Positions 54,160 through 62,481 of a stretch of DNA of 64,000 nt are shown piece by piece. Location: assembly GCA_963721115.1 (NCBI GenBank), contig CAVRIA010000021.1, forward strand, positions 282,585-346,584, written 5' to 3'. The notes under the pieces are model-generated. The model searched no databases. It saw only the letters and a program-made list of their open reading frames with translations, and was not told the DNA's origin. Position numbers and translations under genes: made by a program. The stretch is from CAVRIA01 sp963721115. GTDB lineage: Bacteria; Desulfobacterota; Binatia; HRBIN30; CADEER01. Position 1 is the first letter of the stretch; each line of letters begins with the position of its first letter.

Positions 54160-54899
54160 AACGAGAGCGGCTCGACAGGCTCCTCGTCGAGCGCGGCCTG
54201 GTGGCGAGCCGCGAGCGTGCCCGGCGGCTGGTGATGGCGGGTGCCGTGCGCGTCGACGAGCGGGTGGTGGACAAGCCGGGAACGCCGGTGGCGGTAGACG
54301 CCAGCCTGCGAGTCGATGCCCGGGACCCCCCCTTCGTCAGCCGCGGTGGCGTAAAGCTCAGCGGCGCTCTGGATGCCCTCGCCGTGCCGGTCGCCGGTGC
54401 CGTGGTGCTGGACGTCGGGGCCTCGACCGGTGGCTTCACCGACTGCGTTCTGCAGCGCGGCGCGCGGCACGTGATCGCGGTAGACGTCGGGTATGGACAG
54501 CTGGCCTGGTCGCTGCGCTGCGATCCCCGCGTCACCCTGCTCGAGCGTACGAACGTTCGGCATCTACCCGCTGCGGCCCTGCCGGTGGTACCGAGCCTGG
54601 CCGTGATCGACGCGTCCTTCATCTCCCTGCGGCTGGTGCTCCCCAGGGTCTCCGAGCTGATCGCGACGGGCGCGTACATCGTCGCCCTGGTCAAGCCGCA
54701 GTTCGAGGTGGGAAGGGGCCGGGTGGGGAAGGGCGGAGTGGTGCGGGACCCCGCCCTGCAGGAGGCCGCGGTGGAGGCCGTGCTTTCGTGCGCGCTCGAG
54801 ATCGGTCTCGAATACGTCGGTCGATGCGAGTCTCCGATTCGCGGCCCGAAAGGCAACCGTGAATTCTTCCTCGCCCTGCGCAAGGCGCCGTCCGGGTGA
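54156..54899 (+). CDS. tlyA: TlyA-family rRNA (cytidine-2'-O)-methyltransferase
   Basis: A 247-residue protein: an N-terminal S4 domain (ERLDRLLVERGLVASRERAR) and a FtsJ/RrmJ methyltransferase domain with LDVGASTGGFTDCVLQRGA, AVDVGYGQLAW and KPQFEVGRG. Family members 2'-O-methylate 16S and 23S rRNA cytidines, and some have haemolysin-like reports. GTG at 54156 gives MKRERLDRLL, the family start, and overlaps the ispA stop. A perfect palindrome GCCCCCGGGGGC follows the stop (54900-54911). Confidence 0.92.
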   Translation: MKRERLDRLLVERGLVASRERARRLVMAGAVRVDERVVDKPGTPVAVDASLRVDARDPPFVSRGGVKLSGALDALAVPVAGAVVLDVGASTGGFTDCVLQRGARHVIAVDVGYGQLAWSLRCDPRVTLLERTNVRHLPAAALPVVPSLAVIDASFISLRLVLPRVSELIATGAYIVALVKPQFEVGRGRVGKGGVVRDPALQEAAVEAVLSCALEIGLEYVGRCESPIRGPKGNREFFLALRKAPSG

Positions 54900-54942
54900 G
54901 CCCCCGGGGGCGCGAATCCGATCCCCGAGGGTGCCGCGCACC

Positions 54943-55419
54943 TCAGTTGATGGCGTGCGGATCGGCGCGCGCGATCAGGGAGCGTAGCCGAGCCAGGTGA
55001 GCTTCGACACCGGCGGCCAGCGACTCGAGGGCCGTCGCCAGCGCTAGATCGGTCTCGTTGACGCGCGCGGCGAGCTCGAGCAGCTGGCTCCGTGCGGTGC
55101 GCTGCGCCTGCAGGTTCTCGACCACCCGAGCCCAGTGGTTGGGGCCCACCGAGGGCAGCGAGCTCTCGTCGCTCGGAGGCACGGTGATGTGCCGGCCCGC
55201 GAGCATCTCTCGCATCCGGTTCCCCAGCCCCGCGTGATCCTCGGCGAGCTGCAGCAGCGCGCGCTCGGCGAGATCGTTGGGTGCCTGCGCCGCGTCGTGC
55301 GTCAGGCGGCGGGCGCGCTCGAAGAAGTCGGCGCACAGGCGCAGGAGCTCCTCCCGGACGTCCTCGGCGCCCCCCTCCTCTCCGACGGCGAGGCGCCGTA
55401 TGCGTGTGGCCCAGTTCAT
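54943..55419 (-). CDS. Hypothetical helical protein
   Basis: A 158-residue soluble protein, almost entirely alpha-helical by composition (EELLRLCADFFERARRLTHD; QLAEDHAGLGNRMREML). It resembles the helical-bundle proteins of the ferritin-like or DUF type, but I cannot assign a family; a complete set of iron-binding ligands is not evident. It is convergent with tlyA and divergent from rpoZ. Confidence 0.6.
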   Translation of the reverse strand: MNWATRIRRLAVGEEGGAEDVREELLRLCADFFERARRLTHDAAQAPNDLAERALLQLAEDHAGLGNRMREMLAGRHITVPPSDESSLPSVGPNHWARVVENLQAQRTARSQLLELAARVNETDLALATALESLAAGVEAHLARLRSLIARADPHAIN

Positions 55420-55493
55420 ACGAGCGGCGGCAAGGTATCAGCTGGCGGATCGCAGTCAAGCATATCGACCGCGTGTCCGGGGCCGCCAGCGCG

Positions 55494-55521
55494 TTGACTG
55501 TCCGGTCGTTTTCGCTATTCT
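55494..55521 (+). promoter_or_regulatory. Sigma-70-type promoter for rpoZ
   Basis: TTGACT (55494-55499), a 16-base spacer and TATTCT (55516-55521), 20 bases before the rpoZ ATG. Confidence 0.55.
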
Positions 55522-55540
55522 GCTCCAAAGGGGTCCATTC

Positions 55541-55741
55541 ATGGCGCGAATTACGGTCGAAGACTGTCTCAACAAGGTGCCGAACCGATTCGAGTTGGTT
55601 CTGGTCGGGGCGCGTCGCGCCAAGCAGCTCTTGAAGGGCGCCCGCCCGCTGGTGGAGAGCGACAACAAGGAAGTTGTCACTGCGCTCCGCGAGATCGCGG
55701 CCGGGGAAGTCGGCCTCGAGTACGTCTCCGAATCCGAATAG
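55541..55741 (+). CDS. rpoZ: RNA polymerase omega subunit
   Basis: A 66-residue omega: MARITVEDCLNKVPNRFELV, then RRAKQLLKGARPL, DNKEVVTALREIAAGEV. Omega aids assembly of the beta-prime subunit. The usual neighbours gmk and spoT are not here; instead rpoZ heads a chaperone and sigma-factor cluster. Confidence 0.93.
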   Translation: MARITVEDCLNKVPNRFELVLVGARRAKQLLKGARPLVESDNKEVVTALREIAAGEVGLEYVSESE

Positions 55742-55815
55742 GAACCGGCCGGCGAGACCGCGGAGCCGACCAGGGCGCCGCGCGAGTGACGTGATGCCGC
55801 GCCCGACAGATCAAG

Positions 55816-56937
55816 ATGGACGAGAAGGATCTGTACGCCACGCTCGGCGTGGCGCGCACAGCCTCATCTGACGAGATCAAGAAGGCCTACCGAAAGCTCG
55901 CCCGCAAGCATCATCCCGACGTCAATCCGGGGAACGCCGAGGCCGAGGAGAAGTTCAAGGCGATCTCTGAAGCGAACGACATTCTCGGCGATCCCGAAAA
56001 GCGCAAGCTCTACGACGAGTTCGGGATGACGGGCGTCCAGTCGGGCTTCGACGCCGGACGGGCGCGCGAGGCGCGGACGTGGCAGTCGGCCGCCGGGGCG
56101 CGCTCCGCAGGACAGGGCGCCCGCGGATACTCGAGCTTCGAGGATGTCTTCGGCGACATCTTCGGCCCTGGCGGCGGCGGCTTTCGCGCCGCCCCCAGGC
56201 GCGGGGCCGATCTCGAGTCCGAGCTGGAGATCGGGCTGCTGGATGCCGTGCGCGGGCTGTCGACGGCGATCAGCATCCAGCGCGCCGAGCCGTGTCCGGT
56301 CTGCTCCGGCAGCGGGCTCGACCCGGCGAGCGTGACGCCGTGTCCGGACTGCGGCGGTCGCGGGCAGGTGCGCGTGGGCAAGGGGCCGATTGCCTTCACT
56401 CGCCCCTGCCCGCGTTGCGCCGGCAGCGGCCACATCGGTGCACGTCCGTGCAGTACTTGCGGCGGGGAGGGGCAGCGCACCGCGACGGAGCGCCTGACGG
56501 TGCACGTCCCGGCCGGGGTGGACAACGGGTCGCGCGTTCGGGTTGCCGGCAAGGGAGGAGTAGGGAGTGGGGGCGCGCCGGGCGGCGACCTGTTCATCCG
56601 CGTCCGCGTCCGCCCTCACCCGCTGCTCCGGCGCGAGGGCGACGACCTGGCGATGGACCTGCCGCTGACCGTCGCCGAGGCGGTGCTCGGGGCCAGCGTG
56701 ACGGTTCCCACCCCGGACGGCGAGGTGCGCGTGCGCGTCCCACCGCGCAGCCAGTCCGGTCGCCGGTTGCGCGTGAAGGGCCACGGCGTGCCGCAGCTGC
56801 GGGGGAAGAAGCGCGGCGACCTCTATCTGCAGCTGGTGATTCACGTCCCCGATGAGGAGTCCGAGTCGGTCGTCGAGGCGAGCCGCGCGCTCGACGCGGG
56901 GTACAGCAAGAGCCCCCGCGACGGTCTGAGGCTGTGA
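55816..56937 (+). CDS. dnaJ: Chaperone DnaJ, type I
   Basis: A 373-residue DnaJ. The J domain has HPD at residues 33-35 (ARKHHPDVNPGN), followed by a Gly/Arg/Phe-rich linker. Four zinc-finger repeats CPVCSGSG, CPDCGGRG, CPRCAGSG, CSTCGGEG span about residues 160-220. The C-terminal substrate-binding domains include VHVPAGVDNGSRVRVAGKGG. It stimulates DnaK ATPase. dnaK and grpE are not in the window. CbpM and an RpoH-type sigma factor follow. Confidence 0.92.
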   Translation: MDEKDLYATLGVARTASSDEIKKAYRKLARKHHPDVNPGNAEAEEKFKAISEANDILGDPEKRKLYDEFGMTGVQSGFDAGRAREARTWQSAAGARSAGQGARGYSSFEDVFGDIFGPGGGGFRAAPRRGADLESELEIGLLDAVRGLSTAISIQRAEPCPVCSGSGLDPASVTPCPDCGGRGQVRVGKGPIAFTRPCPRCAGSGHIGARPCSTCGGEGQRTATERLTVHVPAGVDNGSRVRVAGKGGVGSGGAPGGDLFIRVRVRPHPLLRREGDDLAMDLPLTVAEAVLGASVTVPTPDGEVRVRVPPRSQSGRRLRVKGHGVPQLRGKKRGDLYLQLVIHVPDEESESVVEASRALDAGYSKSPRDGLRL

Positions 56938-56945
56938 GGTAGATC

Positions 56946-57248
56946 GTGCGGTACATCGACCTGCGCGAAGTGTGCACGCGTCTCGGCGTCGACGATGCGC
57001 TGTTGCGGGCCGTCACCGAGGAAGGGCTCATTCAGGTGAAGCAAACCCTCGACGCCGAGGAGGTGGTGACCGCCGAGGACGCTGAGAGGTTGCGGATCAT
57101 CGCGCTGCTCTTGCGCGAGATGGACGTCAACCTGGCCGGCGTCGAGGTCATTCTGCACATGCGGGACGAGATCTGCTCCATGCAGAGACAGTTCGACGAC
57201 ATTCTCCACGTTCTGGTCGAGGAGATGCGCAAGCGGGTTGGGGTCTGA
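56946..57248 (+). CDS. cbpM: Chaperone modulator CbpM / MerR-like regulator
   Basis: A 100-residue protein with a MerR-like HTH N-terminus (YIDLREVCTRLGVDDALLRA) and a helical C-terminus (LLREMDVNLAGVEVILHMR). This matches CbpM, the co-regulator that binds the J domain of CbpA/DnaJ-type proteins. It starts eight bases after dnaJ with GTG. In deltaproteobacteria this dnaJ-cbpM pair usually lies beside heat-shock genes. Confidence 0.85.
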   Translation: MRYIDLREVCTRLGVDDALLRAVTEEGLIQVKQTLDAEEVVTAEDAERLRIIALLLREMDVNLAGVEVILHMRDEICSMQRQFDDILHVLVEEMRKRVGV

Positions 57249-57348
57249 AGCGTCCGCGACCGATGCGGAACGCCCCCCCCGCCCTCCGCTTGCCGCGCTC
57301 GCGGCGAGCCGGTAACGTTCACCGATCGGCAGCGGCTGCCGAAAACCG

Positions 57349-58362
57349 ATGGCACACGAACACGCAAAAGGTGACGACGACCTTCGCCCCGGAGACGAGG
57401 ATGGCGAGCCCGACCCGGGCCCGGCCGAATTGAACGAAGAGGGCGATTCGGGCGAGGAAGAGGGGCCGCGTGCGGAGGACGGGGACCTGGAGTCGACGCT
57501 CGCCCTGGTGCCGCACGACAGCCTGCAGCGCTACCTGGCCGAGATCCGGCGCTATCCTCTCCTGTCACGCGAACAGGAACGTGAGCTGGCCATTCGCTAT
57601 CGCGAGCAGCAGGACCTCAACGCGGCCTACAAGCTGGTGACCGGCAATCTGCGCCTCGTGGTGATGATCGCGCGCGAGTATCAAAAGGCGACGCGCAACC
57701 TCCTCGATCTGATCCAGGAGGGGAACATCGGCCTGATGGAAGCGGTGAAGAACTTCGACCCCTACCGCGGCATCCGCTTTCCGTCCTATGCGGTCTACTG
57801 GGTGCGTGCGTACATCATCCGCTACCTGATCAACAACTGGCGCATGGTCAAGCTCGGCACGACGCAGGCGCAACGCAAGCTCTTCTTCAACCTACAGAAG
57901 GAGAAGGAACGGCTCGAGGCGGAGGGGATCGCGCCCCGCCCCAAGCTCATCGCCCAGCGGCTGGACGTCAAGGAGTCCGAGGTCGTGGAGATGGAGCAGC
58001 GGCTCTCGTCGCGCGACCTGTCGATCGACGCGTCGATGGACGAGGATTCGGGCGGTTCTCTCCTCGACATCCTGCCGAGCGGGCAGGAGACGGCCGAGGA
58101 GCAGGTGGCCGACGCCGAGTTCCGGCGGCAGGTGGAGGAGAAGATCCAGGCCTTCGGCGCCGGCTTGAAGGACAAAGAGTCGGTGATCTTTCACCATCGG
58201 CTGGTCGCCGATAAGCCGTTGACGCTACAGGAGATCGGCGACCGCTACGGCATCAGTCGCGAACGTGTCCGCCAAATCGAGGAACGGCTGAAGAAGCGGC
58301 TCAAGGCTTATCTCCTCTCCGAGCTCAAGGACATCGAGGAGGCCGTGCGCGATCTGCCCTAG
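57349..58362 (+). CDS. rpoH: RNA polymerase sigma factor RpoH (sigma-32 type)
   Basis: A 337-residue sigma-70-family factor lacking region 1.1. Region 1.2/2 (LQRYLAEIRRYPLLSREQE, NLRLVVMIAREY), the RpoH box QRKLFFNLQKEK and region 4.2 with DRYGISRERVRQIEERLKKR are clear. The RpoH box is diagnostic of heat-shock sigma factors. A proline- and acid-rich extension (residues 1-45) is unusual. Placement next to dnaJ/cbpM points to stress control. Confidence 0.9.
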   Translation: MAHEHAKGDDDLRPGDEDGEPDPGPAELNEEGDSGEEEGPRAEDGDLESTLALVPHDSLQRYLAEIRRYPLLSREQERELAIRYREQQDLNAAYKLVTGNLRLVVMIAREYQKATRNLLDLIQEGNIGLMEAVKNFDPYRGIRFPSYAVYWVRAYIIRYLINNWRMVKLGTTQAQRKLFFNLQKEKERLEAEGIAPRPKLIAQRLDVKESEVVEMEQRLSSRDLSIDASMDEDSGGSLLDILPSGQETAEEQVADAEFRRQVEEKIQAFGAGLKDKESVIFHHRLVADKPLTLQEIGDRYGISRERVRQIEERLKKRLKAYLLSELKDIEEAVRDLP

Positions 58363-58367
58363 AGACA

Positions 58368-58383
58368 GCGCCGCGCGCGGCGC
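58368..58383. terminator. GC-rich palindrome after rpoH
   Basis: GCGCCGCGCGCGGCGC is a perfect 16-base palindrome six bases after the rpoH stop, without a U-tract. It could pause or stop transcription before the next gene's own promoter. Confidence 0.4.
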
Positions 58384-58390
58384 AGGAACC

Positions 58391-58419
58391 TTGCGGGTGG
58401 TGGTGGGGGATTGTATAGT
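58391..58419 (+). promoter_or_regulatory. Sigma-70-type promoter for the TPP enzyme gene
   Basis: TTGCGG (58391-58396), a 17-base spacer and TATAGT (58414-58419), about 50 bases before the ATG at 58469. Confidence 0.45.
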
Positions 58420-58468
58420 CACGCCGTTTTCTCACCGACGCAAACTTCCGGAAAGACTGGAGAGAGCG

Positions 58469-60118
58469 ATGGGAATGGTGCACGGCGGGCGATTGGTCGC
58501 GCGCGCGCTGAGGGCGGAGTCGGTACCCTTCGTCTTCACGTTGTGCGGTGGCCACGTGATGCCCATCTACGACGGATGCCTCGACGAGGGCATCGGTGTC
58601 ATCGACGTGCGGCACGAGCAGACGGCGGCGCACGCCGCCGACGGTTGGGCGCGGGTGACGGGGAGACCGGGCGTCGCCATTGTCACCGCCGGTCCCGGTC
58701 TCACCGATGCAGTCACCGGGGTGGCGAGCGCTCATCGCGCCAACATTCCGATGCTGATCATGGGCGGTCAGGGGCCTCGCCCATTCGCGGACATGGGCTC
58801 GCTGCAGGACATGAACCACGTCGAGCTGATGCGTCCGATCACCAAGTGGGCCACTTCGGTGCCCGAGGGACGGCGCCTTCCCGAGTACGTCAGCATCGCC
58901 TTTCGCAAGGCGACGACGGGGCTGCCGGGCCCGGTGTTCCTGGAGATGCCGATCGACCAGTTGTTCGACCAGTTCGACGACGAAAAGATCTGGTTTCCCA
59001 CCGGATACCGGACCGAGGCGGGAATCGCCGGCGATCCGCGCTATATCGAGAAGGCGCTGGCGCTGCTCAAGCAGGCGGAACGCCCCGTCGCTCTGGTCGG
59101 GAGTCAGCTCCGCTGGTCGGTGCGGCGCGAGGCGTACCCGCACTTCGCCTCGACGTTCGGCATGCCGATCTACGTCAACGGCCTGGGGCGGGGATCGCTT
59201 CCCCCCGGCGATCCGCACTTCTTCTCGCGCACCCGCAAGCCGGCCCTGCGCCAAGCGGACGTCGTTCTGATCTTCGGCACGCCGCTCGACTTCCGGCTCG
59301 GCTACGGCCGCGACTCGCACATCAACCCGGAGGCGAAGTTGATCCAGGTCGACCTCGACGGCCAGGAGCTCGGACGCAACCGCCCGGTCGACGTCGGCAT
59401 CGTCGGCGACACCGGCCTGGTCATGGAGCAGCTGGTGGACGCGGCCCGCGCGGAGGGCTACAGCGCCAGCATGGTGAAGCCGTGGCTGGACGCGATGCGC
59501 AAGCGCGAGCAGGAGAGCGCGGAAGCGATGCGGCCGCAGCTCGAATCCGACAGCATGCCGATCAACCCCCTGCGCGCCTGCCGCGAAATCGCCGATTCCT
59601 TGCGCGAACAGGCGATCATCATCGGCGACGGCGGTGACTTCGTAGCTACGGCAGCATCGATCGTGCGCGTCTACCAGCAGGGGCACTGGCTCGATCCCGG
59701 TCCGCTAGGGACTCTCGGCGTGGGGCCCGGCTACGCGATGGCGGCCAAGCTGGCGAAGCCCGAAAGCGAGGTGGTGATCGTCTATGGGGACGGCTCCTTC
59801 GGACTGCACGCCATGGAGTTCGAGGCCTGCATCCGCCAGAAGATCAACATCGTGGGCGTGATCGGCAACGATGCCGGGTGGACCCAGATCCGTCGCGGGC
59901 AGGAGCAGCTCTACGGCGAGGAGCGCTCGGTGGCGACGAAGCTGGCGTTCACGCGCTACGACCGCGTCGTCGAGGCGCTCGGCGGACACGGCGAGTACTG
60001 CGAGCGGCCAGAGGAGATCCGCCCGGCGATGAAGCGTGCCCTGGCCGCCGGCAAGCCCGCCCTGGTCAACATCAAGATCGGTGGGAGCGATTTCCGCAAG
60101 GACGCCATCTCCATCTGA
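58469..60118 (+). CDS. Thiamine-diphosphate enzyme, acetolactate synthase / 2-hydroxyacyl-CoA lyase-like
   Basis: A 549-residue TPP enzyme. The catalytic Glu is in VRHEQTAAHAADGWARVTG, and the TPP-Mg motif runs GDGSFGLHAMEF with INIVGVIGNDAGW. Domain order PYR - DH3 - PP is as in acetolactate synthase, oxalyl-CoA decarboxylase and 2-hydroxyacyl-CoA lyase. No small regulatory subunit gene follows, which argues against a biosynthetic ilvB. Relatives without that subunit include 2-hydroxyacyl-CoA lyases. Substrate unresolved. Next gene starts 9 bp later. Confidence 0.85.
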   Translation: MGMVHGGRLVARALRAESVPFVFTLCGGHVMPIYDGCLDEGIGVIDVRHEQTAAHAADGWARVTGRPGVAIVTAGPGLTDAVTGVASAHRANIPMLIMGGQGPRPFADMGSLQDMNHVELMRPITKWATSVPEGRRLPEYVSIAFRKATTGLPGPVFLEMPIDQLFDQFDDEKIWFPTGYRTEAGIAGDPRYIEKALALLKQAERPVALVGSQLRWSVRREAYPHFASTFGMPIYVNGLGRGSLPPGDPHFFSRTRKPALRQADVVLIFGTPLDFRLGYGRDSHINPEAKLIQVDLDGQELGRNRPVDVGIVGDTGLVMEQLVDAARAEGYSASMVKPWLDAMRKREQESAEAMRPQLESDSMPINPLRACREIADSLREQAIIIGDGGDFVATAASIVRVYQQGHWLDPGPLGTLGVGPGYAMAAKLAKPESEVVIVYGDGSFGLHAMEFEACIRQKINIVGVIGNDAGWTQIRRGQEQLYGEERSVATKLAFTRYDRVVEALGGHGEYCERPEEIRPAMKRALAAGKPALVNIKIGGSDFRKDAISI

Positions 60119-60127
60119 GCGAAGCCC

Positions 60128-60862
60128 ATGGCGCGCGACAGAACCGCGGCGCTGATCGTCATCGGCAACGAGATCCTCTCCGGGAAAGTCGCCGATACGA
60201 ACTCGACCTTTCTGGCCCAACAGCTTCGCGCTGCCGGAGTCTCGCTGCAGAGGATCCTCGTCGTTCCGGACGAGGTGGAGACCATCGCCGCGGCGGTGCG
60301 CGCCTATCAGCCGGCGTACGACGTGGTCTTCACCTCGGGCGGCGTCGGACCGACGCACGACGACGTGACCATCGCCGGTGTGGCGTTGGGACTGCGGCGG
60401 AAGGTGGTGCGTCATCCGATGCTGGAGAGCAAGCTGCGCGAGTTCTTCGGCCCGGGAATCAACGAGGCGCGCCTAAAGATGGCGGAGGTCGTGGAAGGGA
60501 CCGAGCTGGTGCTGGAGGGCAACCTGAGCTTTCCGACCCTGCAGGTGCTGAACGTCTACGTCCTGCCGGGGATCCCGGAGATCTTCCGCGAGAAGGTACA
60601 GGCGATGTGCCATCGTCTGGCGGTGGATCCGTTCCACCTGCGCGTGATCTACACGTGCGAGCCCGAGAGCGTGATCGCGGCGTTCTTGAACCGCACGATG
60701 GAGTGCTTCCCCGACCTCCTTCTGGGCTCCTATCCGAAGCTCAACGATCCGGAGTACCGGGTGCGCATCACGCTGGAGTCGAAGAATCGGGACTACGTCG
60801 AGCAGGCGTTCGGTGCGCTGCTGGCGATGTTGCCGCCGAGTGCGGTCGTGCGGACGGAATGA
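60128..60862 (+). CDS. Competence-damage-inducible/MoaB-type molybdopterin-binding protein
   Basis: A 244-residue protein matching the N-terminal domain of CinA: ALIVIGNEILSGKVADTNST, LVVPDEVETIA, VFTSGGVGPTHDDVT and VLPGIPEIFREK. These domains act on nicotinamide nucleotide pyrophosphate or bind molybdopterin. The C-terminal deamidase domain of full CinA is absent, so this is the short form seen in eukaryotes and many bacteria. It is probably cotranscribed with the TPP enzyme. Confidence 0.88.
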   Translation: MARDRTAALIVIGNEILSGKVADTNSTFLAQQLRAAGVSLQRILVVPDEVETIAAAVRAYQPAYDVVFTSGGVGPTHDDVTIAGVALGLRRKVVRHPMLESKLREFFGPGINEARLKMAEVVEGTELVLEGNLSFPTLQVLNVYVLPGIPEIFREKVQAMCHRLAVDPFHLRVIYTCEPESVIAAFLNRTMECFPDLLLGSYPKLNDPEYRVRITLESKNRDYVEQAFGALLAMLPPSAVVRTE

Positions 60863-60883
60863 CGAGAGGAGGAGGTACGGAGA

Positions 60884-61222
60884 ATGTGGAGGAAAGTGGT
60901 TGCGGCATCGGCGTTGGTGTGGTTGCTGCTAGGCATCGGCGCGAAGCCTGCGTTGGCCAAGGATGGGTACGCGGCGCAGATGGGCTACGGTCTGGCCGCG
61001 GTGGGCGCGAACCTGCTCTATGTGCCGGCGAAGATCGTCTACGCGGTGCTGGGGGGCGTCACCGGCGGCCTGGGGTTTCTGCTCACGGCGGGAAACAGCA
61101 ACGTGGCGCAGACCATCTGGAGCCCCGCTCTGGGTGGAACCTACGTGCTCAGCCCGGGCATGTTGCGGGGTGACGAACCCATCCTTTTCAGCGGGGAGAG
61201 CTACGAGCCTGCACGCCGCTGA
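60884..61222 (+). CDS. Small exported membrane protein, unknown function
   Basis: A 112-residue protein with a signal peptide (cleavage likely after KPALA) and one or two further hydrophobic segments (VGANLLYVPAKIVYAVLGGV, TGGLGFLLTAG). The tail reads GGTYVLSPGMLRGDEPILFS, which recurs in small deltaproteobacterial envelope proteins. No function known. RBS GAGGAGG is 13 bases upstream. Confidence 0.7.
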   Translation: MWRKVVAASALVWLLLGIGAKPALAKDGYAAQMGYGLAAVGANLLYVPAKIVYAVLGGVTGGLGFLLTAGNSNVAQTIWSPALGGTYVLSPGMLRGDEPILFSGESYEPARR

Positions 61223-61362
61223 GCGCCGTTGCGGCGCCCGCTGCGTAGCCGGATGCGGAGTTCTGATGGCGAAAGGGTAGCTCGCCTGGTAGCGAGCTCA
61301 GTTCTCCTTCCGCGACATCGGCCCGGGACGGGCCGAGGGCGGATCGGAGAGAAGGAGGGACC

Positions 61363-61810
61363 ATGAACAAGAAGGTCATCGTCGGTGTGGTCGTCGGTAT
61401 CGTCGTGGTCGCTGTCGGGCTCTATGTGTGGCAATTGCAGCGCGAAGCGGCGAAGTGGAAGCAGGCCAAGGAAATCGTCGAGGAGAACTTCAGCAAGGAA
61501 GATGGAGTGACGAAGACGCATCTCGTCTCCATGGTCAACGCGCCGCTGGACAAGGTGCAGAACGCCCTCTGGGACGTGGAGCACAGCGCGCAGATGGTCG
61601 AGAACGTCCACAAGTCGGACCTCGTCAAGCAGCAGGGCGACACCAAGACGGTGGACATCAATCTGCAGGCGCTGAATCTGCCGTTGCAGCATTACGTGAT
61701 GGAGTTTACGCTTCACCCCGCCGAACACCGCATCAGCTTCAAAACCGTCCAGTCGCAGACCCAGGATCTCGAGGGCTCCTATCAGCTGGAAGCGTCGCCG
61801 GATGGTGCGC
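61363..61810 (+). pseudogene. SRPBCC/START-like protein, cut off by assembly junction
   Basis: The frame opens with an N-terminal membrane helix (VIVGVVVGIVVVAVGLYVWQ) and a SRPBCC-like domain (VSMVNAPLDKVQNALWDVEH, VDINLQALNLPLQHYVMEFT, HRISFKTVQSQTQDLEGSYQ). It then runs into unrelated antisense sequence at about 61805-61818. The C-terminal half of the domain, including the final long helix, is missing. An apparent continuation to 62388 is an artefact of the junction. RBS AGAAGGAGGG precedes the ATG. Confidence 0.8.
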
Positions 61811-61885
61811 GCACGCCTTGCCGTTGGGCGTCGGCACGCCGAACTGCTTTAGGAGCTCTTTGGCCTGGTATTCGTGAATGTTCAT
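61811..61885 (-). CDS. sucC: 5' fragment of succinyl-CoA ligase beta subunit
   Basis: On the minus strand ATG at 61885 opens MNIHEYQAKELLKQFGVPTP, the highly conserved start of SucC, with NGKAC following. The frame is interrupted after about 25 residues where the truncated plus-strand gene begins. An mdh 3' end lies 98 bp upstream, matching the common mdh-sucC-sucD order. Partial because of a presumed assembly junction near 61.81 kb. Confidence 0.85.
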
Positions 61886-61983
61886 GGGTCCGCCTCGTCG
61901 AGACTGATGCTTCAGGAAAACGGGCGGGCTTTGCGCCTCTCGTTATTTGCGCTTCCTCTGTGTGCTTGCCGGTCCTTGGATGC

Positions 61984-62185
61984 TCAGGCGCCGAGCTGCG
62001 GCGCGATCTTGGTGCAGGCGTCGACCAGGCCCTTCACGGCCTCGACCGACTTGATGAACATGGAGCGCTCGGCCGCGTTGAGATCGATCTCCACGATCCG
62101 CTCCGCACCGCCCGCGCCGATGATCACCGGCACGCCGACGTACAAGCCTTTGACGCCGTACTCGCCGTTCAGATACGCGGCGCAT
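61984..62185 (-). CDS. mdh: 3' fragment of malate dehydrogenase
   Basis: On the minus strand the sequence reads CAAYLNGEYGVKGLYVGVPV, then IGAGGAERIVEIDLNAAERS and FIKSVEAVKGLVDACTKI, the C-terminal third of the LDH-like malate dehydrogenase family. It ends with TGA at 61984-61986. The 5' part is replaced at about 62185 by AT-rich nadC sequence. The GC-rich composition fits the main contig or a similar genome. Confidence 0.88.
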
Positions 62186-62478
62186 CCCCGAAAGTAATGC
62201 GCGGTAATTTCCAGTATATTCAGCTAATACATCACCTGGAAATACTTTTCTCCATCCGGAAGTTTCACATTCCATACAACGTTTTTATCAAATTTTTTAA
62301 AGACCATTTCGGCCACCGGAAGACCTGCAACTACAGCCTCTGCTTTAGCCACCAATATGGCTGTTTTGTTTTGTTCGGGCGGTATTAGGTTATTGGTTGT
62401 AATATCTCCATCGCCAATATCTTCAGCGTATGCCAGATCGAACAATACTTCGGCCGATTTTAATGTCTTGCTGTCCAT
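62186..62478 (-). CDS. nadC: 5' fragment of nicotinate-nucleotide pyrophosphorylase (frameshifted)
   Basis: AT-rich NadC start: YAEDIGDGDITTNNLIPPEQ, VAKAEAVVAGLPVAEMVF. At the T4 run 62246-62249 one base is missing. Adding it continues KLPDGEKVFPGDVLAEYTGN, then YRALLSG, as NadC requires. The gene is cut at about 62185 by the mdh fragment. The start at 62478 is three bases after the nadB stop, the usual nadB-nadC operon. Codon use is of Bacteroidetes type, unlike the rest of the window. Confidence 0.85.
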
Positions 62479-62481
62479 GAT

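Noticed and set aside
58469..60118. Naming the TPP enzyme ilvB
   Set aside because: No ilvN or other branched-chain genes are adjacent and the motifs are shared by several enzyme families.
61363..62388. A continuous 341-codon frame through the contig end
   Set aside because: It joins the SRPBCC start to antisense sucC, mdh and nadC sequence; the continuation has no homology of its own.
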